From contig JAFRLW010000019.1 of NCBI GenBank assembly GCA_017431035.1, forward strand, positions 1-56,367: a DNA stretch of 56,367 bases, read 5' to 3'. The translations under genes were made by a program, and so were the position numbers. Below the pieces are notes generated by a model that was not told the DNA's origin, did not search any database, and worked only from the letters and a program-made list of their open reading frames with translations. This document shows positions 36,001 through 42,615 of this stretch, in pieces. This DNA comes from Clostridia bacterium. GTDB lineage: Bacteria > Bacillota > Clostridia > Oscillospirales > Acutalibacteraceae. Numbering within the stretch: the stretch's first letter is position 1; each line of letters starts with the position of its first letter.

Positions 36001-37139
36001 TATTTATCCTCCTTTGATTTGTCGGGCTTTAAGGTGCTTTGATTAGGCTGAACGTCGGTAGAAAGGATTTCATCCATTGGTATTTTAGTGGGTATGCGAG
36101 CCCATTTTCCCTGATCATCACGAATAACCGACGGGTCGTTATGTTTTACAACTCTTGAGAACATCTTTTTAAGGTCGTATTTTTCACGGAAACCTTTAAG
36201 AGCAGGGGAGTTGTTGTAAATTACTATGATAATAAGTATTACAGCATAGAACAGGTTTTGCAATACCGCTTTATCGCCTGTGAGTATGGTAGCAAGTTTT
36301 GTATTAAGGAAGGTTATAAGCGCAGCGGAAATAATTGAACCGTTTATTGAACCTATACCGCCTAAAACTACCATAACAAGTATTTCTATAGAATAGTTAT
36401 ATCCAAAGGTATAACTGTTGACTTTGAAGTTGGAAAAACTATAAAGTACACCTGCAATTCCTGCAAAGAATGCAGAAACGGTAAATGCCATAAGTTTATA
36501 TTTTGTAACGTTTATACCGGTGGCTCTTGCGGCAATTTCATTATCACGAATTGAAGTAATCGCTCTGCCGTGTTTTGAACGCATAAGGTTTTGAACAACG
36601 GCAAGGGTTAAAAGTACAAGCGCAAAACCGAATATAAACAAGGTGTACTTATCATATCTCGGAGTATCAAGACCGAGCGCACCGCCAAACGACTCTTTGC
36701 TTGTGTTTTGGAAAATTGATTTTACGATTTCGCCAAAACCGAGTGTAACAATAGCAAGATAGTCGCCTTTAAGTCTAAGCGCCGGCAAACCTATAATAAC
36801 ACCGCAAATAGCAGCGCATAGTCCGCCTACTGTGAGTGATATTATAAGAGATAATGGTCCTGTACCAAGTTTATCGGCAAGAATTAAAGAAATCTTACCG
36901 CCAAGATATGCGCCTACGCACATAAAACCTGCGTGACCGAGTGATAACTCACCGAGAAAACCTACAACAAGGTTTAGAGATACCGCAAGGATTATGGCTA
37001 TAAGCATTTTTTCGAGAAGATATATTGTTGATTGTTCAAGTCCTACGGTAAATGACATAAGAGTCAGTATCAGACCTACAACAAATACAACAGCATAATT
37101 TATGTAATATTTCCATTTGAAACCTTTTAATTTACTCAT
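36000..37139 (-). CDS. livM: branched-chain amino acid ABC transporter permease LivM
   Basis: 379 residues with about eight to ten membrane helices. Permease features are NLVVGFLGELSLGHAGFMCVGAY, LRLKGDYLAIVTLGFGEI (coupling helix) and VMVVLGGIGSINGSI. A hydrophilic tail of about 60 residues follows the last helix, ending in Lys/Asp/Pro-rich sequence; this is longer than in enteric LivM. It overlaps livH and livG by one base each. Confidence 0.95.
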   Translation of the reverse strand: MSKLKGFKWKYYINYAVVFVVGLILTLMSFTVGLEQSTIYLLEKMLIAIILAVSLNLVVGFLGELSLGHAGFMCVGAYLGGKISLILADKLGTGPLSLIISLTVGGLCAAICGVIIGLPALRLKGDYLAIVTLGFGEIVKSIFQNTSKESFGGALGLDTPRYDKYTLFIFGFALVLLTLAVVQNLMRSKHGRAITSIRDNEIAARATGINVTKYKLMAFTVSAFFAGIAGVLYSFSNFKVNSYTFGYNYSIEILVMVVLGGIGSINGSIISAALITFLNTKLATILTGDKAVLQNLFYAVILIIIVIYNNSPALKGFREKYDLKKMFSRVVKHNDPSVIRDDQGKWARIPTKIPMDEILSTDVQPNQSTLKPDKSKEDK

Positions 37140-38011
37140 TATACTTTCTCCCTCCGTTTTTTACCTAAAATACCGGTAGGACGAACAAGAAGAATAACTA
37201 TAAGAATAAGGAATTCTATAGCATCGGTATAAGGAGCAATAACGGGTATACTGTATGAAATACATTCAACTATACCCAAAAGGAAACCACCGAGCATAGC
37301 GCCGGGAATTGAGCCGATACCACCGATAACTGCGGCAGTAAATGCTTTGATACCGGGCATTGAACCGAGAGTATTGGTAAGACTTGGTGATTTCATAAGA
37401 TAAAATAATCCTGCAATAGCAGCAAGAGAAGAGCCAATGGCAAATGTAACGGTTATAACGCCGTTAACGTTTATTCCCATAAGCTGAGTTGCGTCTTTGT
37501 CTTCAGATGTAGCGATCATAGCACGTCCCATTTTAGTGAACTTTACAAATAGACTTAGCGCAATCATAACAATTATAGTCGCAATAAGAGTAACGATAGT
37601 GGAAATCTGAATACGGAGTCCTCCGATATTCTTAGTTCCGAAATTAAAAATAGTAACCATTTTGGGTGCAGAACCGAATATTATTTGCGCAAGACTTTGA
37701 AGCAGGTAACTAACACCGATAGCAGTTATAAGCACCGCAAGGGGAGAGGCACCACGCAAAGGCTTGTACGCAACCTTTTCGATAGTAACACCGAGTATCA
37801 GACAAAAAATAATTGCCGTAATTATGGCGATAGCCGGATGTCCGGTCATATTCAGGAAAACGTATATTGTATATCCGCCAACCATTATAATATCGCCATG
37901 AGCAAAGTTAAGCATTTTCGCTATACCGTAAACCATTGTATAACCAAGGGCTATCATAGCGTAAATACCGCCGATACTCAACCCGTTTATAAGAGTTGTT
38001 ATAAAATCCAT
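37139..38011 (-). CDS. livH: branched-chain amino acid ABC transporter permease LivH
   Basis: 290 residues, a multi-helix permease paired with LivM. Features: NGLSIGGIYAMIALGYTMVYGIAKMLNFAHGD at the N-terminus, AYKPLRGASPLAVLITAIGVS and FTAAVIGGIGSIPGAMLGG near the C-terminus. The RBS GGTG precedes the ATG. A perfect hairpin separates it from livK upstream. Confidence 0.96.
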   Translation of the reverse strand: MDFITTLINGLSIGGIYAMIALGYTMVYGIAKMLNFAHGDIIMVGGYTIYVFLNMTGHPAIAIITAIIFCLILGVTIEKVAYKPLRGASPLAVLITAIGVSYLLQSLAQIIFGSAPKMVTIFNFGTKNIGGLRIQISTIVTLIATIIVMIALSLFVKFTKMGRAMIATSEDKDATQLMGINVNGVITVTFAIGSSLAAIAGLFYLMKSPSLTNTLGSMPGIKAFTAAVIGGIGSIPGAMLGGFLLGIVECISYSIPVIAPYTDAIEFLILIVILLVRPTGILGKKRREKV

Positions 38012-38040
38012 TTTAACACCTTAATTTTTCGTATTTACAC

Positions 38041-38075
38041 ATATAACTTGCCAAGGAAATCTTGGCAAGTTATAT
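38041..38075 (-). promoter_or_regulatory. 15-bp perfect hairpin between livK and livH
   Basis: A perfect 15-bp stem (38041-38055 with 38061-38075) around a 5-nt loop, with core ACTTGCCAAG / CTTGGCAAGT. There is no T-run on the minus strand. Such hairpins after the binding-protein gene usually stabilise the upstream mRNA and lower expression of the permease part. Confidence 0.75.
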
Positions 38076-38103
38076 AAAATGATAAGTATTGATTTTTAAT
38101 GGA

Positions 38104-39276
38104 TTATTTATCCATTTCTTTGATTATGAACTTGATAGCTTTCTTGTTTACATAACCTGTTGATTCCCAAGTGATAGGTTCACCGCCACCGGTTACACCG
38201 TTTTCAAAAGCATATCCGCCGGTAAACTCTTTCTGAAGTATATCAGAAAGGTCAGAAGCGCTTATGGTAACGTCTTTAACGTCAGCCTTCTTCATAGCGC
38301 CGTAGAGAGCGTATACGCAGTCATAAGCGGAAGCTGCAAACTGGTTAAGAGTTTCAGTACCGAAAGCATCGGTGTACTTCTTGATGAAGTCAGCAGCAAC
38401 GCCTTCAGTAGCGTTAGAATCGAAGTGTGAAAGCATAGATACTTCCTGAGGAATTGAAGTTATATCAAAACCTTCTGCCTTGTCGATACCGTCGAAACCG
38501 TCACAACCATAATATACTGCATCGTCAGCTATAATGCCTTTAGCCTGAGTCATAAAGATAGAAGCAGGTGTGTAGTAGATAGGCATAAAGATGAATTTGC
38601 AATCTTTAAGTTTGTTGATTTGCTCGTCAAAGCTGGTTTCGTTAGCAGCAGTAAATACTGTATCAATAGTCTTAACGTCTTTTGAAAGGCTATCTTTGAA
38701 CTTGTTGTAGATACCTGCAGAATAGTTATCGTCTGATTTGTAGAAGATACCTATTGTCTGACCTTTGAAGTTGTCGTTAACATACTCAGCGGCAACGATA
38801 CCCTGGTTACCGTCAGCAAAGCACATTTGATATCCGTTTTCATACTTCGGAATATCATCGTTAGATGCTGAAGGAGTGAGGAAAAATACGTTGTCCTCGT
38901 GTGAAAGGTCGGTCCATTCAGCACAGGGTGCGCTTGTTACACATCCGAGAGAAACCTGCATTCCTTTTTCGAGAAGGGAAGAGTAGTTGGTTGAAACTTT
39001 TTTTGTATCATGCATATCGTCGGTTGCTTCAAGCTTGAACTTGATGCCGTTAAGTCCGCCTTGTTCATTGATCTCGTCAACAGCAAGTTGAGCACCGTTT
39101 TTAACGCCGATTCCGTATATAGCAGCCGGACCGGTAAGCGGACCGGACATACCGATTACAAATTCGGTATTCTTAGCGGTGTAGTTGCCGGCTTTGGCGC
39201 CGCCGCATCCTGCAAAGCAAACGCAAACCATGGCGAGAGCAAGTGTTAAGCATAATACTTTTGAAAATTTGCTCAT
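38104..39276 (-). CDS. livK: branched-chain amino acid ABC transporter substrate-binding lipoprotein
   Basis: 390 residues. An N-terminal signal peptide ends in the lipobox FAGC (Cys about residue 24), so it is anchored outside the membrane. The mature part is a periplasmic-binding-protein type 1 fold: FVIGMSGPLTGPAAIYGIGVKNG, then INEQGGLNGIKFKL and a C-terminal YDCVYALYGAMKKA. It is first of the liv operon with its own strong promoter. The substrate is probably leucine, isoleucine or valine, but other amino acids are possible. Confidence 0.94.
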   Translation of the reverse strand: MSKFSKVLCLTLALAMVCVCFAGCGGAKAGNYTAKNTEFVIGMSGPLTGPAAIYGIGVKNGAQLAVDEINEQGGLNGIKFKLEATDDMHDTKKVSTNYSSLLEKGMQVSLGCVTSAPCAEWTDLSHEDNVFFLTPSASNDDIPKYENGYQMCFADGNQGIVAAEYVNDNFKGQTIGIFYKSDDNYSAGIYNKFKDSLSKDVKTIDTVFTAANETSFDEQINKLKDCKFIFMPIYYTPASIFMTQAKGIIADDAVYYGCDGFDGIDKAEGFDITSIPQEVSMLSHFDSNATEGVAADFIKKYTDAFGTETLNQFAASAYDCVYALYGAMKKADVKDVTISASDLSDILQKEFTGGYAFENGVTGGGEPITWESTGYVNKKAIKFIIKEMDK

Positions 39277-39342
39277 TTTTATTTACCTCTTTCTTTTAAT
39301 AGATTTTTATTTATATATATTATATAAATAAAATACAATGTG

Positions 39343-39371
39343 ATTTTATCATAATGTTTTTTTGTTGTCAA
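39343..39371 (-). promoter_or_regulatory. promoter of the liv operon
   Basis: On the minus strand TTGACA (39366-39371), a 17-nt spacer and TAAAAT (39343-39348) with an extended -10 TGA. It lies about 65 bp before livK. Confidence 0.8.
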
Positions 39372-39600
39372 GAAAAATGAACAAATATATTTGTTAATTT
39401 TTTAACAAATACAGAGATTCCTATAATTGTTTTTCTTAAATACAAATATAACAAAAAACGTTCAACATTTGCATTAAGAGGGTAATGTATAAAAATTGCT
39501 TTTATAAAACTAATTTATTATAGTTTTAATTTTTTTATAAAAAAGTGTTTTTTATAAGTGATTTTTACTGAATATAACGTTTCATACAAAAAAACACATC

Positions 39601-39700
39601 GAATAGAAATTGTTTTAATGACCTGGGCTTAGTAAAAAATATTTCTATCGGCCAAGAAGCAAAGGTAGTTTTTGCAGTATTTGATAATAGAGCCCAAGAC
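39601..39700. other. possible structured RNA or degenerate element
   Basis: ATAGAAAT (39603-39610) pairs with ATTTCTAT (39641-39648). Its loop holds TGGGCT (39624-39629), which can pair with AGCCCA (39691-39696), giving a pseudoknot-like arrangement. A small hairpin GCAAA / TTTGC (39659-39675) lies between. The segment is less AT-rich than its surroundings. I do not recognise a family. Confidence 0.3.
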
Positions 39701-39896
39701 AAATAATTTTAACATAGTAAGGTATAACTAATGAAAAAATAAAAAACAAAAAGAATAAAAACTAAATGTAGAATAAATCGAAAACATTTTATCCGATAAA
39801 TACTACTGTAATAATGAAAGGTAAAAATAGCGTAATAATGCTATATTAGGCAGAAATAGCCCAAAATCCTTGTTATATAATATAACTCCTTCCCTT

Positions 39897-39926
39897 AATT
39901 ATACAAAATATTCATTTTGTATAATT
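39897..39926. repeat. 13-bp perfect hairpin in the livK-xerD gap
   Basis: AATTATACAAAAT-ATTC-ATTTTGTATAATT. It is AT-only apart from the C/G pair and is not clearly a terminator of any gene; it could be an operator or an extra terminator. Confidence 0.45.
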
Positions 39927-39964
39927 AGATATATTTTTTTACTCCTCTACTCTAAACTTTACAT

Positions 39965-40015
39965 ATAAAAAAATAACAGTTCAAAGCAAAATATAAATGC
40001 TTAAAACTGTTATTT
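39965..40015 (-). terminator. terminator of the spoIIM-xerD operon
   Basis: AAATAACAGTT (39971-39981) pairs with AACTGTTATTT (40005-40015). On the minus strand the stem overlaps the xerD stop codon and is followed by a T-run. Confidence 0.75.
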
Positions 40016-40897
40016 GGCAAGTGGATGAAATCTTTGATATGACGAAATATATTTTGATTTTATTATATCGGCATATATTTGTGTTGAAGAAATATCGCTG
40101 TGGCCTAACATTTCTTTTACGTCATTGAGGTTTGCGCCGTTTTGTAAAAGATGTGTTGCAAATGAGTGACGAAGAGTCTTTGGCGTAATGTCCCCTTCTA
40201 TTCCTGCTTTGTCGGCATAATATTTGATAATCTTCCAACAACCTTGTCTTGAAAGAGGTGCGCCGGTTAAGTTGACGAACAGTTCCGGTGTGTTTTCATC
40301 ACCTATTATCGCCGGTCTAACATACTTTATGTACTCGTTTATATGTTTTGAAGCTTCTTTATAAATAGGTACTATCCTCGATTTATTACCGTTGTGCAGG
40401 TTTACTATGCCTATTTGCGTGTTAATATCGCTTATTTTCAGTTCGATAAGTTCCGATACTCTCATACCCGTTGCATATAATAGCTCTAAAATAGCACGGT
40501 CTCTAATGCTTTTATAATCGTGTCCGGAAGGCTCTTTTAATAGCATCATTATGTCGTTGGGACTAATAACCTCAGGCAGCTTTTTTTCGTTTCTCGGGTT
40601 TTTTAGATTTGAAGCCGGGTCACTCTTGATATATTTATTAAGATACAAAAATCTGAAATAACATTTTATCGAGGCTATAACTCTTGTTTTTGTTGCGTCT
40701 GATTTACCTATTTTCTTTAGATAGGATAAATAGTTTTTAATAAAAGGCTCGTCTACTTTTTCTGCTGATTTTATACCGTTTATATGACAAAAATCTGTAA
40801 ACTGATTTATATCTCTTATATATGCCATAAAAGTGTTTTTGGAACACTTTTTAATATCGGTTAAGTAATTTGTGAACTCGTTCTCATAATAAATCAC
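40010..40897 (-). CDS. xerD: tyrosine recombinase XerD
   Basis: About 295 residues. It resolves chromosome dimers at dif together with a partner. It has an N-terminal SAM-like core-binding domain (FTNYLTDIKKCSKNTFMAYIRDI) and a catalytic domain with GMRVSELIELKISDI (Arg), GNKSRIVPI (Lys), TLRHSFATHLLQNGA (HxxR) and LGHSDISSTQIYADI (His and nucleophile Tyr). The GTG at 40897 sits 11 nt after GGAGG; a GTG at 40909 abuts the RBS. It follows spoIIM, as in Bacillus, where ripX/xerD and spoIIM are neighbours. This favours a housekeeping Xer over an element integrase. Confidence 0.9.
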   Translation of the reverse strand: MIYYENEFTNYLTDIKKCSKNTFMAYIRDINQFTDFCHINGIKSAEKVDEPFIKNYLSYLKKIGKSDATKTRVIASIKCYFRFLYLNKYIKSDPASNLKNPRNEKKLPEVISPNDIMMLLKEPSGHDYKSIRDRAILELLYATGMRVSELIELKISDINTQIGIVNLHNGNKSRIVPIYKEASKHINEYIKYVRPAIIGDENTPELFVNLTGAPLSRQGCWKIIKYYADKAGIEGDITPKTLRHSFATHLLQNGANLNDVKEMLGHSDISSTQIYADIIKSKYISSYQRFHPLAK

Positions 40898-40916
40898 GAA
40901 AAAGTACACCTCCCTT

Positions 40917-41546
40917 TTATTTCAGATTAAATATTTTTAAGAACACAGCCGATAAACCTGCGTCTAATAACGCATTAAAGATTAAAACAAAAGTAAGAAT
41001 TAAAAACGTTTGGCAAAAGGATTTGAAACTTGTTTTATTGTTAACCGCAGTTCTAGTAACGACAACTTTTGACAAAAGATGTGAATACTCAAGAGATATC
41101 TTTGAAGCGATAAATACAACAAGTAACAATATAAACGACGGTAAAAGAATTAAAAGAGCATTAAAGGCAATTCCTTTTAGTGAATAATTGACGTAAAGGT
41201 ATCCTGTGATACCGCCCATAAAATACCCTATAAAATATACAAAAAGCGGAACTAATCCAACTCCCATAACCGAAGTGCCTGAAATAAATATAACGGTCAA
41301 AACCGAAACTAAAACAAGAAATGACTTTAAGAACACTTTATAAAAGGAGATGTTTCCCCTACTTATATAAAAGGTTTTGAAAAAATACTCAAAGTTAATA
41401 ATGCTTATATCATTTGAGTAAAGAATGATTGAAGAAATAACACCGATAAAATATAAAAAACACAGTATCAAAAGGTACCTGTTTTTTGAGAAAAAGTTTA
41501 TGTTTTTAATACTTTTAACACTGATTACCTTACCTTTGTTTATCAT
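40917..41546 (-). CDS. spoIIM: stage II sporulation protein M
   Basis: 209 residues, an integral membrane protein of the engulfment (DMP) complex. Five or so helices are visible. The segment SGTSVMGVGLVPLFVYFIGYFMGGITGYLYVNYS matches the conserved centre of SpoIIM. ATG follows AAAGGTG. A sigma-E-like promoter lies upstream and xerD follows after a 7-bp gap (or 19 bp from its preferred start), the Bacillus neighbourhood. spoIID and spoIIP are not in this window. Confidence 0.88.
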   Translation of the reverse strand: MINKGKVISVKSIKNINFFSKNRYLLILCFLYFIGVISSIILYSNDISIINFEYFFKTFYISRGNISFYKVFLKSFLVLVSVLTVIFISGTSVMGVGLVPLFVYFIGYFMGGITGYLYVNYSLKGIAFNALLILLPSFILLLVVFIASKISLEYSHLLSKVVVTRTAVNNKTSFKSFCQTFLILTFVLIFNALLDAGLSAVFLKIFNLK

Positions 41547-41571
41547 AGATTAACATCACCTTTCTGATATA

Positions 41572-41601
41572 AATCTATGAAAGCTTTGGACAAGATATTA
41601 C
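41572..41601 (-). promoter_or_regulatory. putative sigma-E promoter of spoIIM
   Basis: On the minus strand TAATATC (41595-41601) and CATAGATT (41572-41579) are 15 nt apart, close to the sigma-E consensus KMATATT / CATACAnT. It lies about 25 bp before spoIIM, a known sigma-E gene in Bacillus. Confidence 0.5.
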
Positions 41602-41636
41602 AGTTTTCAGTAATTCTATTTATACCCGAAATCTTG

Positions 41637-41694
41637 TTTTATGTCAAACATTTTTTAAGACGTTTTTTGTTTTATGTAAACGTTTTATGTAAAC
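41637..41694. repeat. tandem 13-mers in the spoIIM / fabG divergent region
   Basis: GTTTTATGTAAAC occurs twice head to tail (41669-41681 and 41682-41694), with a related GTTTATGTCAAAC at 41637-41649. The unit is nearly palindromic. It could be a regulator binding cluster; no factor is assigned. Confidence 0.55.
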
Positions 41695-41819
41695 AATACT
41701 ATATTTTGGAAGAAAACTGATATATAACCACAATAAATTGAAATTGAAAAATATTAAAATTTTGTAACCTATTACTTAAAAAGTATGTTATAATAGAAAA
41801 AAATATTTGGAGATATAAT

Positions 41820-42554
41820 ATGAGTAAAACAGTTATAGTTACCGGCGCATCAAAAGGTATAGGAGCCGCAACTGCAATTCTTTTTGCCGAAAAGGGATAT
41901 AACGTTGTTATAAACTACAACAACTCTTTTAAGAGTGCGGAATTACTCGCCACTTCCCTATCTTCACGAGGATTAAGCGTTTTTCCTTTCAAAGCCGACG
42001 TTTCAAATATTCTTGAATGTGAACTTATTGTTAAAGAAACAATACATAAGTTTGGTTCTGTTGATATTCTTGTAAATAACGCCGGCGTTTCTTTTAGCGG
42101 GATAATAAACGAACTGTCCGATTATGACAAAGAAAAGATGTTTGATGTAAATCTAAACGGTTGTTATAATATGTGTAAAGCCGTTACTAATCAAATGGTT
42201 AATCAAAAACACGGTAAAATTGTAAATGTAACGTCAATTTGGGGTGAAACCGGCGCCTCTTGCGAGGTAGCATATTCGGCGAGTAAAGCCGGCGTAATAG
42301 GACTTACAAAAGCGCTTGCAAAAGAACTTGCACCCTCTAATATAAATGTAAATGCCGTTTCTCCCGGCATTATTGACACTTCTATGAATGCACATTTATC
42401 TAATGAAGAATTAGACGGTTTTTTAGAGGAAGTTCCTTTAGGTAGAATCGGAAAGACAGAAGATGTTGCTGAAGCAATATACTTTTTGTCAACCGAAAAA
42501 TCCGACTATATCACCGGACAAATATTAGGTGTAAACGGCGGATATTTAATATAA
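41820..42554 (+). CDS. SDR-family oxidoreductase, FabG-like 3-oxoacyl-ACP reductase
   Basis: 244 residues. NAD(P)H-binding motif TGASKGIGAATAILFAEKG near the N-terminus, NNAGVS, the active-site Ser in VTSIWGETGAS and YSASKAG (Tyr-x-x-x-Lys). The ending YITGQILGVNGGYLI is FabG-like. It is monocistronic and not in a fatty-acid operon, so a dedicated FabG role is unproven; other keto-substrates are possible. An extended -10 (TGTTATAAT) lies about 25 bp upstream, and a strong terminator follows. Confidence 0.85.
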   Translation: MSKTVIVTGASKGIGAATAILFAEKGYNVVINYNNSFKSAELLATSLSSRGLSVFPFKADVSNILECELIVKETIHKFGSVDILVNNAGVSFSGIINELSDYDKEKMFDVNLNGCYNMCKAVTNQMVNQKHGKIVNVTSIWGETGASCEVAYSASKAGVIGLTKALAKELAPSNINVNAVSPGIIDTSMNAHLSNEELDGFLEEVPLGRIGKTEDVAEAIYFLSTEKSDYITGQILGVNGGYLI

Positions 42555-42573
42555 AACTTTATTACATAATATT

Positions 42574-42608
42574 AAAAGCACCGAGGTAACTCCTCGGTGC
42601 TTTTGCTA
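42574..42608. terminator. bidirectional terminator, fabG-like / dockerin protein
   Basis: AAAAGCACCGAGG-TAACT-CCTCGGTGCTTTT is a perfect 13-bp stem with A- and T-runs on both sides. Confidence 0.93.
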
Positions 42609-42615
42609 CTGATAA

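Larger units (their letters stand above)
39277..40009. other. AT-rich intergenic region of about 730 bp, no gene seen
   Basis: No open frame with coding character is visible on either strand. It contains the livK promoter (39343-39371), a possible structured segment (39601-39700), a direct repeat GTAATAATG near 39811 and 39831, a perfect hairpin (39897-39926) and the xerD terminator at the right end. The rest is A/T-rich without recognised signals. Confidence 0.7.

Noticed and set aside
39277..40009. A 6S RNA or known riboswitch in the long gap
   Set aside because: I could not match the stems to 6S RNA or any riboswitch core, so only a generic structured candidate is listed.
40010..40897. 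The tyrosine recombinase as integrase of a mobile element
   Set aside because: Its size, motifs and spoIIM neighbourhood match housekeeping XerD; no attachment repeats or phage genes are nearby.
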